Positions 10,649-23,896 are shown, numbered from the stretch's first letter. The stretch: 64,000 nucleotides of DNA from Posidonia oceanica (GCA_037176725.1 JAZBRS010000026.1:55406501-55470500), one strand, 5' to 3'. Program-made: numbers and translations. The notes: generated by a model from the sequence alone, not told the origin.

Positions 10649-13600
10649 TGTAGTAATCCTAGTGTTCGGATCGTCCATGCACGTTGCCAAAGCTCGCGTG
10701 CACCGATCGGAATCAGGCTCACTATTAGTGGCTATGTCCGAGAAGGAAGACCTAACTCGAAAACATTTAAAAGAGGGAAAAAAGGAAAGAAAAGAAGAAG
10801 ACAAGACAAAATCGGAGTCGCCACCAAGTCTATTAAATCGGAAGACGAGGAAAACCGGGGAAATGCGTGAATAATCACGCAGAACCAAGCAAAAGATGCA
10901 ATGCAGGGCAATGCAAAAGAAATGAGATGCAAATGAATGCAAATGATGTGACTCGTGCCTAGGACAAGGGCAATATGGTCATTGCGGGCCAAGAGAGGGT
11001 AAGGACTCCTGTTACGTGCGGGGAAGGTGTTAGGCACCCCCGACACGCCCGAGAATCGGTCTTTCTAGGCTTACGCTCGCATATGCAGGGAAATGTAGAC
11101 TTTGAATGCCTAAGTGCCAATGAATGCCTATCTAAATGCTCAAAGGTGTGCTCTAAGTGATGAAAGACGATGCAAGGAAGTAAACGTGCCATCTAAGCAC
11201 TCAGCAACGCTGTCTGTGTTCCGAACCGGGCGAAACCTGGCTCGTGAAAACTCCGGACAGTAAGCATCACCGCCCTATATGCAAATGCAGGCGATAAAAC
11301 AAAACAGCGGGGAAAACAGGCAATGCAAGCGACATGCAAGAGGAAACAGCGTACAACAGTGCGAGGAACGAAACAAGTATGCGAAAAGATGCGAAAACAA
11401 GGTTGACATGCAAATGATGCAAGGAACGGAACAAGAACGCAAAACGGTGCAGGAGAACGAAAGAAGGGCGCAAAACCAGGCAGGGAAAAACAAGGGCACG
11501 CAAGACGAGGCGAGAACGAAGGGGCACGTAAAACGGTGCAAGAAAACAAGACTGCACGCAAAACGAGGCAAGACAAAGAAGCGGCACGCGAAACGGAGCG
11601 AGGAAACTTGAAAGCACGCAAAACGGAGCGAGAAAACAAGACTGCATGCAAAACGGAGCAAGACAAAGAAGTGGCACGCAAAACGGAGCGAGAAAACAAG
11701 ACTGCACGCAAAACGAGGCGAAAAAACTAAAGGGCACGCAAGACGGTGCAAGACAAAGAAGCGGCATGCAAAACGGTGCGAGAAAACAAGACTGCACGCA
11801 AAACGGTGCGAGAAAACCAAAGGCACGCAAAACGATGCGAAATAAAGAAGCGGCACGCAAAACGGTGCAAGATAAAGAAGCGGCACGCGAAACGGTGCAA
11901 GACAAAAGAAGCGGCACGCAAAACGGAGCGAGAAAGCTTGAAAGCACGCAAAACGAGGCGAAAAAACTAAAGGGCACGCAAAACGGTACAAGACAAAGAA
12001 GCGGCACGCAAAACGGTGCGAGAAAACAAGACTGCACGCGAAACGAGGCGAAAAAACTAAAGGGCACGCAAAACGGTGCAAGAAAACTAAAGGCACGCAA
12101 AACGATGCAAATGGCATGCAAATGAATGCAGTGCGGCGGTTCAGGAAGACATACCTGGAGATCCGGGAGTCTGATCGGAGATCTGCTTGGTCTATGCTGA
12201 AGAGCGCTTCGCTGCGGTCGCCTGGGCAGCTTACTTGAGGAGATCCAACGGTCGGATTGGAAGATATCGCAGCTTCAGAGCAGAAGGGCCAGAACAGGGG
12301 AGGAGAACAGATCTAGGTGTTCAGGAGGTCCTAGGGGTGTGCTGAAGGTCCTCCCAAGTGAAGGGGAGTTAAAAGTGCCTAGTGTATGCAAGGGGGATGC
12401 TGAAATGCAAGACTAGGTGAATGCAGAATGCGTGCAAAAGCAAGAAAAGACAAGGAAAAGCAATTTGGAAAGAACAGGAGTTCAAAAGCATTTTTGAAGA
12501 AAGAAAGGGGCTAAAATGCAAATTTTCTAGAAAACGGGGGTTCTGGGGAGTCCGGGAATGCAAGTGGAGAGCCTACATGCAATTTTGCAAGCATAGGAGT
12601 TAAAATGCAACTTAGGGGCAAAACAGTCTTTTTACATGGTTTTCAAAGGATGCAAGGATCTATGTGTGATTTTTAAATCATGCAGGGGTCAGATATGCAA
12701 TTTTATATGGAAAATATGCTCTGGAATCAAGAAACAGGACTGAAATGCAATACTTGGAAAAAACAGGGGTAAAAATGCAATATAATAAGCTAAAATGCAT
12801 GCCAAATGGTTACTGTCCATTTAAAATGGACCTAAATGCAGATATGCAAAGCCAGAAGGTAAAAAATGCAATGCAGTATGCAAAATGAGAAAATGAAAGC
12901 TAAGTTCCTACAGTGCAGTGGACTAAGATGCAAAAATGACATAAAACAGGGATTTAGAATGCAATACAATAAGGCAAAGTCAAAACATTAAATCTAATTA
13001 AACTATTGCAGGACTTGAGTGCAAAAATTAAAAGCAGAAGGGCTAAAGTCTAATTTAATACTGAAGGAACGCACAGTAAATGGACCAGAATGCAAATTCT
13101 AAAAACCACAAACATTTCATGCAATTTAATATGATTTGATTCAGAAACAAAGCAGATTAATCAAATAAAGGACCGGAATGCAAATAAGTGGAAACTAAAA
13201 CCAGATATGCAATTTTAGGGTAAAATAGCTAAGTTTTAACAAAATAAAGCTACAGTGCACACGCAGGCCGTCGGCCACTGTAGCAGTTGCTACCAGTGGC
13301 CGACAAAGGGGGCAAACAGGCCCTGACGGTGAGGAGGACCGGCGGGCGAGCTTCACCAGGCCCTGGCGGAGCTCGGGCGATGTCCGGCGAGCGACGACGC
13401 GGCCTGAAGCGGAGCTGAGGAGCCACCGGAGGTCTGAGCTGATTTGAAGGCAGTCCGGCGAGAGGAAGCGACGCCAGAGGAAGCAGATGCTACGAACGGA
13501 GTCCTGGCGGCCGTGCGGAGCTAGGGCGACCGACGGGGGGTCGTTCTGCAGCTCGGCGCGGCGGGACGAGCGTTGAGCTCGTCAGGGAAGAAGGTCAGCG

Positions 13601-16353
13601 ACGGCGCTGACCTTCGCGAGAACGGCTGCAGAACCCCTTTCCGAGGGGTGGAGAAGCAAGAGGAGAGGATGCGGAGGCTGAGGGAGGAAAAACATACCTG
13701 TTGTGCTGTCCGGAGCGTCTCCCCGACGTCGGTGGGTTCTGCAGATGCCGGCGATGGTCGTCCGGAGCGTGCGGACGTCGTCAGCGGCTCGCGACCACCC
13801 AGATCTGCTCCGTGGAGTCCTCCAGTGCTCGCTAGACGCCTGGAACGGAGTTCTGCAGCCCGGGGAAGGATTCGGCTCCAGTGGGTGCACTGGGAGTTGC
13901 AGTAGGCGGGTAGGGATGTTCCCCGGTCTCGGGACCGAATAGAGGGCGCCGGTGGCTTGCTGGAGGTTCGGGGAGTGGGTCTGAAGGGTCGAACTGCGAT
14001 TCTGGAGACTGTGGGTGGAGTTTGCCGGTGGAGTGAGTTCTGGACAGAACCGGAGTAAGGTGTTTGTGGTGGAAGGTTTCGCCTGTGGTTGGGGAGAAGG
14101 CCGAAGGCCGGGTGCTTCTGGTAGGTGGAGTCTTGGCGAGTAACGGGGCGGAGTCTGAGAGGATGTGATGGACTGGAGTGCGGGGAATTTCAGAAGGGAT
14201 TTGAGATGGGTTCCGGTTGGATTTCAGGTGGATTCAGGCGAAATGTGGGTTCGTTTCTCGGTGGGAAGGAAGGAAGGAGTTGCAGAAGGCTTGGGTGAGA
14301 TTGGGGGGTGAATCCTGAAGGATTCTCGGGGTGTTTCGGGCTCTGGTTTGCTGCGGAAGGAAGAGGCCGAAGTCTGGCGTTTCTTGGTGGATTTCTGAGG
14401 AAGAACGGCTCTCTCTCTTGCTGGGGATTGCTCTGGAATGTTCCCGGTCCCTCTCCCGGATGAACTCCCTCTTTTTTCTCCTCTCTTCTCCTCCCGTTTC
14501 AGGCTCTGATTTCTCCTCTTTTCCTGCCCTGGATTCTGACCATTCCTCTCTTAGCTTTGCAGGTCTGAGACCATTGAATGCCGCAGAGAGGTGATGGCAG
14601 GAGCACGGACGGGATTCGGCGCGCCAGTCCGGCTCGAGCAGGAGGTGGCAGGCCGGGGCAGAGCTGCAGGCGGCGACTACTGTAGCTCTGCAACGCGGGA
14701 GAGGAAGGAGGAAGAAGGTGCTGTAGCTGTGGGTTGGGCTGAGGTTTGAAAAAGAAAAAGAAAAATAAAAGGGAAACGGACTGATGAGCCTAGTAAGGAA
14801 GAAAGGAAAAGATAAAAAGGAAGAAAGAAAGAAAGATGGAAAGAAGGAGGGGAATAAAATGGGAAAAAATAAGATAAAAATAAACAAAAATATTAGATGA
14901 ATTGGGTTGTAGGTTAGGTGTTTAATTGGATTTTTTAATGACTGTTTTTAGGTTAATTAGTGTGTTTTAGGCTTGATTAGGGTTCTAGGGCTTTCCTTTG
15001 TTGTTAATTCATTTCCACTTGATTAAGTGTTGGTTAAATCTTTTTAAATTGTTTTTAAAATTGTGTTTTCTTGTTAAGTATTTTAGGATGTTAGTTAGGA
15101 TTTTTAGGATTTATTTTCATATTAATTAAAAAGGGTTTTGGACTTTTTAGTTCTAGTCTTTTATGTTTTTTCTTCCTTAAGTCTTTTGAACTATGCTTTT
15201 GATTTTTATTTGCTAATTCTTCTTGATGTTTTTTAGTTGGATTTTTCTGGTTTGATTAAGTGTTTTTAAGTCTTTCAACTGTATTTTCCTTTTCCTTTTT
15301 AATTAAGTTTTTATGTTGTTTTTCTTATGCTTATTAGGTTAAGTCTTTTGCCTCCTTTAATTACTTGTTTTAGTGTTTGATTTTTAATTCTTCTCTTTAG
15401 GGTTTGTTTTTTAATTCTTTTAGTGGGGTTTTTATTTTTGGTAGGTTCTGACTTTATTTCAGTTTTTTACTTGATTTTACAGTATTTTCTTTTAGTTTGT
15501 TTTGCATTTTTTAGTTTGCATGCTTGGTTTTCTCTTTAGCTTGATTTAGTTAAGTTTGAGTTTTTAATCATTTGTTTAATGTTTCTTAGTTGCTTTTCTT
15601 GGAATTCTGATTTGTTTCTTTTATATTTTGGGGTTTTACAGATTTTTAAGGATTTTTATGGGTTTTTGCAAAAGAGAGAAGAAGGAAAAGGAAAAAAGAA
15701 GAAGAAAAGGAAAAAAGAGAATAAAAGGGGAAAGAGATAGGTTTGAGGGAAAAGATTTTTTAAAATTCAGGGAAAATGTTAAAAATAAAATAAAAATAGG
15801 AATAAGATAGAGAAGGGATAGGATTACAAAGAGGGCCCACAGCCAAGCTAGAAAAAGGGCAAGAAGGGGATGAAAAGAGAGACGATAATCAGGAGAGAGA
15901 GAGGAGAGAGAAAACGATAATCCCGGAGAGAGAAAACGATAATTTGGCCAAAAGGGGGTCTTAGAGGTCTCGGAAAGGCGTGAAACTTGGCGGGTGTAGG
16001 GTCTAGGGTTTCTAGTTTTGGTCCCAGAGTTTTGGTTTCATTTTGAGGAAGTTTTGGAGGGGTTTTGAGGTGTAGAAAAAGGGTATTTTTGCCTAAGTTT
16101 CCTAGGGTTTTTGGGAGGGGTCTGGTTTGAGATTTTGCAAGCTTTTTGGTGGGTTTGCTAAGTCATCAGGGGTGAGTTTTCCTGTGGATTTTGGTTAGTT
16201 TCAGGTTCGGGAAAGAGGGGTAATCCTAAGTCAGGTTTGGGCTTGCTTTGAGGGGAAAGAAGGAGAGAGGGGTGTGGGTTTGGGTCTAGATTCGGGTCCA
16301 GCAGCCACCGGAAGGCTCCAAACGATCCAGCTTGTCAAAATGGGGTGTCAACA
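10649..16353 (-). mobile_element. M1 5' LTR (5705 bp)
   Basis: Minus-strand LTR whose 3' terminus (TGTAGTAATCC on plus) lies one base from the PBS and whose 5' terminus is GGTGTCAACA at 16344-16353. Landmarks, minus-strand sense: triple ATTATC array 15945-15883; donor ACAG|GTATGT at 13698/13697; A-rich complement of the pseudo-acceptor array about 13210-12590; donor CCAG|GTATGT at 12155/12154; the longest U5 hairpin array in the window, 12115-11380; conserved U5 block 11095-10965; PBS look-alike 10823-10813. An insertion of about 43 bp (about 10660-10702) lies only 11 bp from the LTR end. Confidence 0.9.
11380..12115 (-). repeat. U5 hairpin array of M1, about 30-bp units
   Basis: About two dozen degenerate units containing GCAC-GCAAAACG-GTGC or relatives. 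The 30-bp spacing keeps several long frames open on both strands; these repetitive frames are not called as genes. Confidence 0.85.
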
Positions 16354-16434
16354 CTTATCAATTCCTCTTTTCCTTATCAATATCAATCATCAATCTCTCC
16401 TTTTTCTTATCAATATCAATCAATCAATCAATCA

Positions 16435-17390
16435 CTGCTCTTTCCGGTTGATAGGACCGTAAACTATCATCTTGGGCCGATCCCCGATCTGGCTCGCAGT
16501 TGTGTTATACGGCTGACATCCAGTAACTGTCCCTCGTAATTGCACCTTCCAGTTGATAGGACTGTAAACTATCATTCTCTGGCTGATGATCCAAAACTCA
16601 TCCTTGGCTGATACCCAAAACTATCACTTGCAATTACGTTATACGGCTGACATCCAGTAACTGTCCCTTGCAATTGCAGCTTCCAGTTGATAGGACTGTA
16701 AACTATCGCTCCAGTTGATAGGACTGTAAACTATCGTTCCAGTTGATAGGAATGTAAACTATCGTTTCGGTTGATAGGACCGTAAACTATCACCTGCAAT
16801 TGCATTATACGGCTGATATCCAGTAACTATCCCTCATGATTGCGCTTTCCAGTTGATAGGACTGTAAACTATCGTTCCAGTTGATAGGACTGTAAACTAT
16901 CGCTCCAGTTGATAGGACTGTAAACTATCGTTCCAGTTGATAGGACTGTAAACTATCACTCGCAATCATGTTATACGGCTGATATCCAGTAACTATCCCT
17001 CACAAATGCCCTTTCCAGTTGATAGGACTGTAAACTATCGCTCCGGTTGATAGGACCGTAAACTATCATTCTCTGGCATTTGCGTTATACGGCTGATACC
17101 CAGTAACTATCCCTCATGGTTTGTGCGTTCCAGTTGATAGGACTGTAAACTATCGCTTCCAGTTGATAGGACTGTAAACTATCGCTCCAGTTGATAGGTC
17201 TGTAAACTATCGTTCCGGTTGATAGGACCGTAAACTATCCCGCACAACTATGTTATACGGCTGATATCCAGTAACTATCGCTCACAACTGCCTCCGGTTG
17301 ATAGGACCGTAAACTATCGCTTCCAGTTGATAGGACTGTAAACTATCACTCTCGGTTGATAGGACCGTAAACTATCCGGCCGATAAGCCC
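16435..17390 (+). repeat. Tandem array of GATAG/CTATC hairpin modules (28-bp unit)
   Basis: Repeats of CCAGTTGATAGGACTGTAAA followed by CTATCGCT, period 28 bp, each able to fold as GATAG-GACTGTAAA-CTATC. They are interspersed with a second module, GATA-TCCAGTAAC-TATC, following TTATACGGCT. About twenty modules can be counted. Loop variants (GACCGTAAA, GTCTGTAAA, GAATGTAAA) leave the stems intact. Confidence 0.9.
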
Positions 17391-17919
17391 GACACCTTAT
17401 CACCCTCTTCGCGTGACCTTGCCCCAGGAAGGCAAAGTACCGCATCCCCTCGTGATAGGAGAGTTGGCCTCTCTCCCCTCGCACCCCTTTTTGCTAGCTT
17501 GCTCCCTAGACAGGGACAAGCTACACCTTTTCTTCCTCGCCTTGTAGCGCAAGTTTGGCCTACCTGCCAGATCTTTTCGCCGCATCGCGCCTTTCTTTTA
17601 GCATTTCTTTTGCATCATCTCTGCACCTTCTTTGCTAGCATCGCATACTAGTTTAACATCATCAGTATCATTTGCACTGCATCAGCATTCTAACAGCGCT
17701 AACTTTTGTACTAACGTTTGCATTGCATTTGCATTAGCATGTATCACATACCTTGCACATCATCCATCTGCACCTGCATTTTGCATTGCGGCAACGGGCT
17801 ACGATTTTCGGTGCATCCGCCAAATAAGTAGCTCACGCCCATAGCAAATCTCTGCTCCCGTCGGTCAAATGGGGTGTCTTGTCAACCCTGAGCAGCGGCC
17901 TCACTCCACTTGACCTTGC

Positions 17920-17934
17920 TCAGGGAGGGGCATC
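17920..17934 (+). promoter_or_regulatory. Polypurine tract of P1
   Basis: TCAGGGAGGGGCATC directly precedes the TG of the 3' LTR, identical to P2. This is the expected primer for plus-strand DNA synthesis. Confidence 0.75.
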
Positions 17935-20900
17935 TGTTGACACCCCATTTTGACAGGCTTGAACCAATTGAGACCTTCTGGTGACTTCTGGATCAAAACC
18001 TAGGTCAAAACTACCACAACCTTTTTCATCTTTCTCTTCAAATCAAGCCTAAACTTGACCTAAGCCTACACCTATTTCCCAAACCCAAAACTTACCCAAA
18101 AACCATAGGAAAACCCATCACCCCCTACTTAGCAAACCTACCCAAACACTTAGAAATTTTCAACCCGAAACCACTCCCAAAAACCCTAAAAAACCTAGGT
18201 AAAACTACCCCTTTTCTACACCTCAAAACCCTTCCAAAACCTTCTCAAAACTAAACCAAAGCCCTAGAACCAACACTAGAGACCCTAGGCCACACATTCC
18301 CCAATTTTCACCCCTTTTCAAAACCTTTAAGCCCTCCATTCACCCAAATTATCGTTTTCTCTCTCTAGGATTATTCTTTTCTCTCTCCTCCCTCTCTCCT
18401 GATTATCCTCCTTCTTTTCATCCCCTTCTCTCCTTTTTTCTTGCCTGGCTGTGGGCCCCCCTTGTGCATCTATCTCTTCTCAATCTTATTCCTATTTTTA
18501 TCTTATTTCTAGCAATTTCCTTGACTTTCAAAAAATTATTTTCTTTCAACTCCTCTCTTTTCCTTTTATTCCTCCTTTTTTCCCTTTTCTTCTTCCTTCT
18601 CCTTTTCTTTTTCTTTCTTTTGCTAAGTCCCTAAAAAATCCTTAAAAACCTCTAAAAACTTTAAAACAAAAGGAAAACAAACCGAAACCCTAAGAAAAAT
18701 AATTAAAAATATTAAGCAAACAATTAAAAACCTAAACCCAACTAAATCTAGCTAAAATGGAAAACCAAGAATGCAAGCTAAAAAAATGCAAAACAAACCA
18801 AAAGAAAATGCTGTAAAATCAAGGAAAAAACTAAAATGCAATCAAAACCAACCAAAAGTGAAGACCCTATCAAAAATAATCAAAAGCAAACCCTAAGAAG
18901 AAGTAAAACAATTAAAGACACTAAGACAAATAATTAATGAAAAACTTAACTTAACAAATCAAAGAGGAGCAATTTAAAAACTTAACTAAAAAAAAAAGAG
19001 AGAGAAACAACTAAAGACTTAAAAACACATAATTAAATAAGAGAAACTTAACTAAAAAACATCAAGAGAACTTAACAAACATAAGATCAAAAATATAATT
19101 CAAAGAAGACTTAAGAAGAATCCTAAAAGACTAAAATCAAAAGCCAAAACTCATTCTAATTAATCTAAAAACAAACTTTAAAAAAAATCCTAATTAACAT
19201 CCCAAGTACTTAACAAGAAAAACATAATAAAAAAAAACAACTTAAAAGGCTTGACAAACATTTAATCAAAATAAAAAACAGATCAAAAACAAAGAAAACC
19301 CTTAAAACCCTAATCAAACCCAAAATCCCTCTAAACCTGATTAACCAACAAAAAACAGTCATTAGAAAATTTAATCAAGGTCCTAACTTAAAATACAATC
19401 ACTCTAATAATTTTATCCATTTTTATTTTATTTTTATCCAATTTATTTCTCCTCTTTTTCCCTTCTATTTCTCCCTTTCTTCCTATTTCTTTTTCTTTTT
19501 CTCCTACTGGGCCCAGTCCGGCCCGTTCCACCTTCTTTCTTTTCTTTCTTTTTCTTTTTCGGCTCGCGGCCCAGCCCGCGCCTTCCACCCCCCTTCTTCC
19601 CTTCTGCTTCTTCTTCCTTCTTCAGTTCCTCCTCCTGCGAACGAACTCCCTCCTCTTCTTTCAAATTCAACTTCTTCCCTCTCTGTCCAATCGGCCTACA
19701 GATCCACCTTCCTCCCTCAGCACTCAACGGATCTTCCGGGAAGGCATTTACTGCCCGTCTTCTCGCCGACCGCCTCTCCATCAGTTGCAATGTTCGGCGC
19801 CGGTGGGATTTCAAAATCCACAGCGCGCCCAGCAGCTTCCTCCTCTACTTAAAAACCTCCGGTCTTCTCCTCCTTCCAGGCCTTTTGCCATCCGAGAGAG
19901 AGAGCTAAGAAATTCAGAGAGAATTCCCCAGCAAAAACTCCTTCTTCTTCCTCTGAAACCAGCAGCATTTCACCCTCCTCTTCCCCTGAAACCAAGCCCG
20001 TTCCAGCCATCCAATCCCTTGCATTTTCATCCCCCGAACACATCCAGAACACCAATACCCTTCCCCCTCCATTCCTCAGCCTTTCCACCCCAGAATCACC
20101 CCTAGTTCCACCAGAAATCACCACAGCAACCCAACTCCACCTCCTCTGAAATTGCCACCGCTACTGAGTCCCAAACCTTCCCAAAACCTAGCACCCTACT
20201 CACCTGAACTCCACCTCCCCAAACCACCCGGCCTTCAGCCCAGCGACCCACCACAGTTCCTACCCGCCACCACAAACACTTGCACCTCTTCCTGTCCAGA
20301 GAACCAACCGATCAGCCAACCCCTTCCACAGACTTCCCCTGACCAATTCAAGCTCCCTCACGCCTTCACCAGACATCCAGCAACCTGCCAGAAGGTTCCG
20401 TTCAGTCCGAGGAGCAACAGACCGCTCCCCCCGTCTCCGGCAGAACCAGCGGCACCCAAAAAAGCCGACTCCCGCTTCCGGCCCGCAAGCTCGCATCTGT
20501 GCATCCAGCAAGCTCCGGAGCGTCACACTGAGCAGAACCGGACGCCCAGAAGCAACCAGAGACGCCCGCAACAGCCGGACCAACCTCACCGTGGATCCCT
20601 GGATCAGTCGACATCGGGAGGACGCTCCGGCCACGGGAACAGGTATTTCTCTTCGCCCCTAGGTTAGCCTCCTTCCTCTCTCGCTTCTCCGCCCCTTAGC
20701 CTAGGGATTCCCTCTCTCCTGCGCCGGGTCAACACTGGGTCAGCGTCGTCTTCTCTGGCGAGCTTCACAGTACGTCCCGCCGCTCCGGTCAGCAGAACGT
20801 CGCTCCAGCAACTATCTCCGCTCCACACGGGCCCCAAAAGTATGCTCCAGCCTTCAGACCGCACCGACGCTGCCTCGTCCGCCCGGACTGCGCCTGAGAA

Positions 20901-23728
20901 GGTCTGCAGACCTCCGGTGACTTCTCCGGTTCGCTCCAGCCAGCGTCGAACCTTGCCGGACGTCGCCCGAGCTTCATCAGGTCCAGGTGAAGCCTTCCCG
21001 CCGGTCTGTGCAGCTCCAGCCTCCCTATGCCGGCGTTCATGGACACTGGAAGCTTTTACTACAGTGGCCATGGCCTTCGGCCATTTCACTGTGCATTTAT
21101 TTCCTGTTACCTTGGTTATTTTACCAAATATTGCTTTTTTGGTCTCAGTTCTTGCTTATTTGCGTTCTGGTCCTTTATTTGATTAAATCTGTTTATTTCT
21201 GAATTAAAACCATATAAAATTGCATGAAAAATATGTAGTTCTATTTATTTGCATATCAGTCCCTTCTACTGTGCTTTCCTTCAGTAATAAATTTGATTTT
21301 GGCCCTCCAGCTTTTGATTATTGCATTTTAGTCCTGCAACTGTTTAATTTGATTTAATGCACTAAGTTTGCCATATAAAATTGCATTTTAGGTCCTTATT
21401 GTTTTCTGTAATTGCCATCTAATCCTCTGTCCTGTTAACTTAGTTTTTATTTTTCAATTTTTGCTTACTGCATTGCATTATTTCCCCCATGTTTTTTGAT
21501 TTTTGCATATAGGTCCTTCCTCAATGCACAGTAGCCATTTAAATGCATATTTTGCTTATAAAATTGCATTTTTGACCCTGCATGATTTGAAAATTGCACA
21601 TAGGTCCTCTACATGCTTATAAAATTGCATTTTAGCCCCCACATGTTTGGAAAATTGCATATAGGTCCCCCATCTGCATTCCCAGACCCACTAGACCCCT
21701 GTTTTGCTGGAAAAATTGCATTTTGGACCCTAATGATTTCAAAATTGCATTCTAAACTGCCACATGGTTTCAAAACTTGTCTTGATGCATGCTCATCTTG
21801 GAAAATTGCATTTTAAACCCTGTCTTTTGTAAAATTGCATGTAGACCCTCCTTTTTCCAAAACCCTTGCATAAAAGTCCCAAACTTTTCAAAACCTTTGC
21901 ATTTAGACTCCCATCCTTTCAAAAATTGCATTTAAATCTCCAATTTTCTGAAAAATCACCCTTGAGCCTTTTCTTGCATTCTGCATGCATTGCACTCATG
22001 CATTCTAGTTTTTGGCATCCTTTGCACACACTTAAACACTTCTAGCTCCCATTCACAAGGGAGGACCTGTTTTGCATACCCCTAGGACCTCCTTTACACT
22101 TAGATCTATTCTTCTCTCCTGTTCTGGCCCTTCTGCCTTGAAGCTGGGATATCTTCCAATCCGGCCGTTGGATCTTCTCAAACAAGCTACCCGGACGACC
22201 CCGACGGAGCGCTCTTCAGTATGGACCAAGCAGATCTCAGATCAGGTTTCAGTTTTCCCAGTAAGTCCTCCTGAACCCCTGCACAGCATTCATTTGCATA
22301 CCCTTTGCATTGCATGCATCGTTTTCGCTTTTTGTTTCCTCGATCATGTAGAATAGGACTTCCTCTTCTTATCTATCAATTCTGCTCCCCCTTTCGCGTA
22401 TTCCCAAGTGTTTTGTGTCGTGTTTCCCCTGGATTCACCACTTATTGCGACTTTCTTCCCTCTTTTCCACGATCCGATCGCACCGCGAGCTTTGGGCAGC
22501 GTGCGAGACACATCGTGGGGCGGTTTAGTGGGAAACAGTCGCAAAGCGGTGGTAATCCCTCCACTTGCTCATTTTCCCCATTGTAGGTCTTCACACCTAC
22601 TCTGCGTGGCCCTTAAACAGTGTCTGTTCTCACACACGCACTGTTTGCTTCTCCTTTCGCTTTTCTTATCCTCCCTCTTTGCATTTGCATCTGCATTGTT
22701 TTGCTGAGGTTTTATTCCGCCACTTTTGGCACCGTTTTGCGTGCCCGCTTTGCTTTTGGCACCGTTTCACGTGCCCGCTTTGTTTTCGGCACTGTTTCGC
22801 GTGCCCGCTTCGCTTTTGGCACTGTTTCGCGTGCCTGTTTTGTTTTTGGCACCGTTTTGCATGCCCACTTCGCCTTTGGCACCGTTTCACGTGCCCGTTT
22901 CGCTTTTGGCACCGTTTCGCGTGCCCGCTTTGTTTTTGGCACTGTTTTGCATGCCCGCTTCGCTTTTGGCACCGTTTCGCATGCCCGCTTTGTTTCTGGC
23001 ACTGTTTTGCGTGCCGATCTTGTTTTCTTGCACCGTTTTGCATGCCGCTCTTGTTTCTTGCATTATTTCGCATGCTTTACGTCGTTTTCTCTTGCATGTC
23101 GCCTGCATCTGCATGGTTTTACCGTTGTTTTGCTTTTCCGCTTGCATTTGCATATAGGGCAGTGATGCTTACTGCCTGGAGTTCTCACAAGCCCGGTTTC
23201 GCCTGGTTCGGAACGCAGACAACGCTACTGAGCACTTAGACTGCACGTTTACTTTCCTTGCACTGCATCCTACCACTTAGAGCACACCTATGAGCATTCG
23301 TTGGCATTTAGGCATTCCAATCTGCATTTCCCTGCGTATGCGAGCATAAGCCTAGAAAGACCGATTCTCGGGCGTGTCGGGGGTGCCTAACACCTTCCCC
23401 GCACGTAACAGGAGTCCTTGCCCAGTCTTTTGGCCCGCAAAGACCATATCGCCCTTATCCTAGGCATGAGACATCTCATTTGCATGTATTTGCATTTGTT
23501 TTCCTTTGCATTGCTTTGCTTTGCATTTCTTGCTCGATTTTGCGTGTTAATCCACGCATTTCCCTCGGTTTTCCTTGTCTCCCGATAATAGACACGGTGG
23601 CGACTCTGAATTGTCTTATCTCCTTCTTTTCTTATCTTTTCTCCTCTGATTTAAGTGTTTTCTAGTTGAGCCCTCCTCCTCGGACATCGTCGCCAATAGT
23701 AAGCCTGATTCTGATTGGGATTACTACA
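17935..23728 (+). mobile_element. P1 3' LTR (5794 bp)
   Basis: Runs from TGTTGACACCCC to GGGATTACTACA. This terminus differs from the GATCGCTACA type of P2, S1 and B and matches LTR A. Landmarks: ATTATC array 18347-18408; weak TATA-like ACTTAAAAA about 19847; donor ACAG|GTATTT at 20642/20643; pseudo-acceptor array 21110-22000; donor CCA|GTAAGT at 22260/22261; hairpin array 22725-23080 (period 30 bp); conserved U5 block 23330-23465; PBS look-alike 23598-23608. The right flank is M2 sequence (CATGC), and the matching left copy of the duplication is outside the window. Confidence 0.9.
22725..23080 (+). repeat. U5 hairpin array of P1, 30-bp units
   Basis: About eleven units of GGCAC-CGTTTTGC-GTGCC spaced every 30 bp. 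Variants such as GGCAC-TGTTTCGC-GTGCC change the loop and keep the stem. A ten-residue repeat frame runs through it by periodicity alone. Confidence 0.88.
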
Positions 23729-23828
23729 CATGCTGAAGAGAGGGGAAGCTGAAAGAGTGATGATGCAGCGTGACAAGTTAGCTGCTCGTCCAAGCTTGCG
23801 CGACAGGGGCTTCGAAAGGACCAATGCG

Positions 23829-23896
23829 CTTGCCGCTCGGGCAAGTTGGCTGCTAGTCCTAGGGAAGCCAAAGGGCCCTTGTCCGTTCGGGACAAG
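23829..23896 (-). repeat. Two hairpins, CTTGCC/GGCAAG and CTTGTCC/GGACAAG
   Basis: CTTGCC-GCTCG-GGCAAG at 23829-23845 and CTTGTCC-GTTCG-GGACAAG at 23878-23896. The arms differ between the two but remain complementary. Related hairpins occur in M3 at 54941-55053. Confidence 0.75.

Larger units (their letters stand above)
1..16353 (-). mobile_element. M1: partial gag-bearing Tat/Ogre-like LTR retrotransposon
   Basis: Minus-strand element read from its 5' LTR (16353 down to 10649), through PBS copies, a leader and gag, to post-gag noncoding DNA that runs off the window at base 1. Solo LTR S1 (3235-9058) interrupts the leader. Its internal sequence is collinear with the complete element P2 (reverse complement of about 33393-37605). 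The gag is followed by at least 918 bp with no protease or polymerase, as in P2, so it is probably non-autonomous. The 3' half and 3' LTR lie outside the window, so its target duplication cannot be checked. M1 is inserted in the internal tail of P1 at 16353/16354. Confidence 0.85.
16354..17934 (+). mobile_element. P1 internal region, 3' untranslated tail
   Basis: Tail of a plus-strand element whose 5' part lies outside the window, cut by the M1 insertion. It holds a dense hairpin array (about 16435-17390), then about 500 bp of unique-looking sequence, then a block from about 17785 that matches P2 40215-40363 (GCAACGGGCTACGATTTTCG and following) and ends in the polypurine tract. No coding sequence seen. 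Confidence 0.85.

Noticed and set aside
11267..12125. Long open frames on both strands (up to 284 aa) of Cys/Phe-rich or Lys/Arg-rich repeats; likewise 22565-23239 and 57781-58700
   Set aside because: They run through the 30-bp U5 hairpin arrays and stay open because the period is a multiple of three. The same text appears in several frames and on both strands, with no conserved start.
16435..17390. CRISPR-like array (regular short palindromic repeats)
   Set aside because: Units are directly tandem or separated by related repeats, not unique spacers. There are no cas genes and the setting is a plant retrotransposon.
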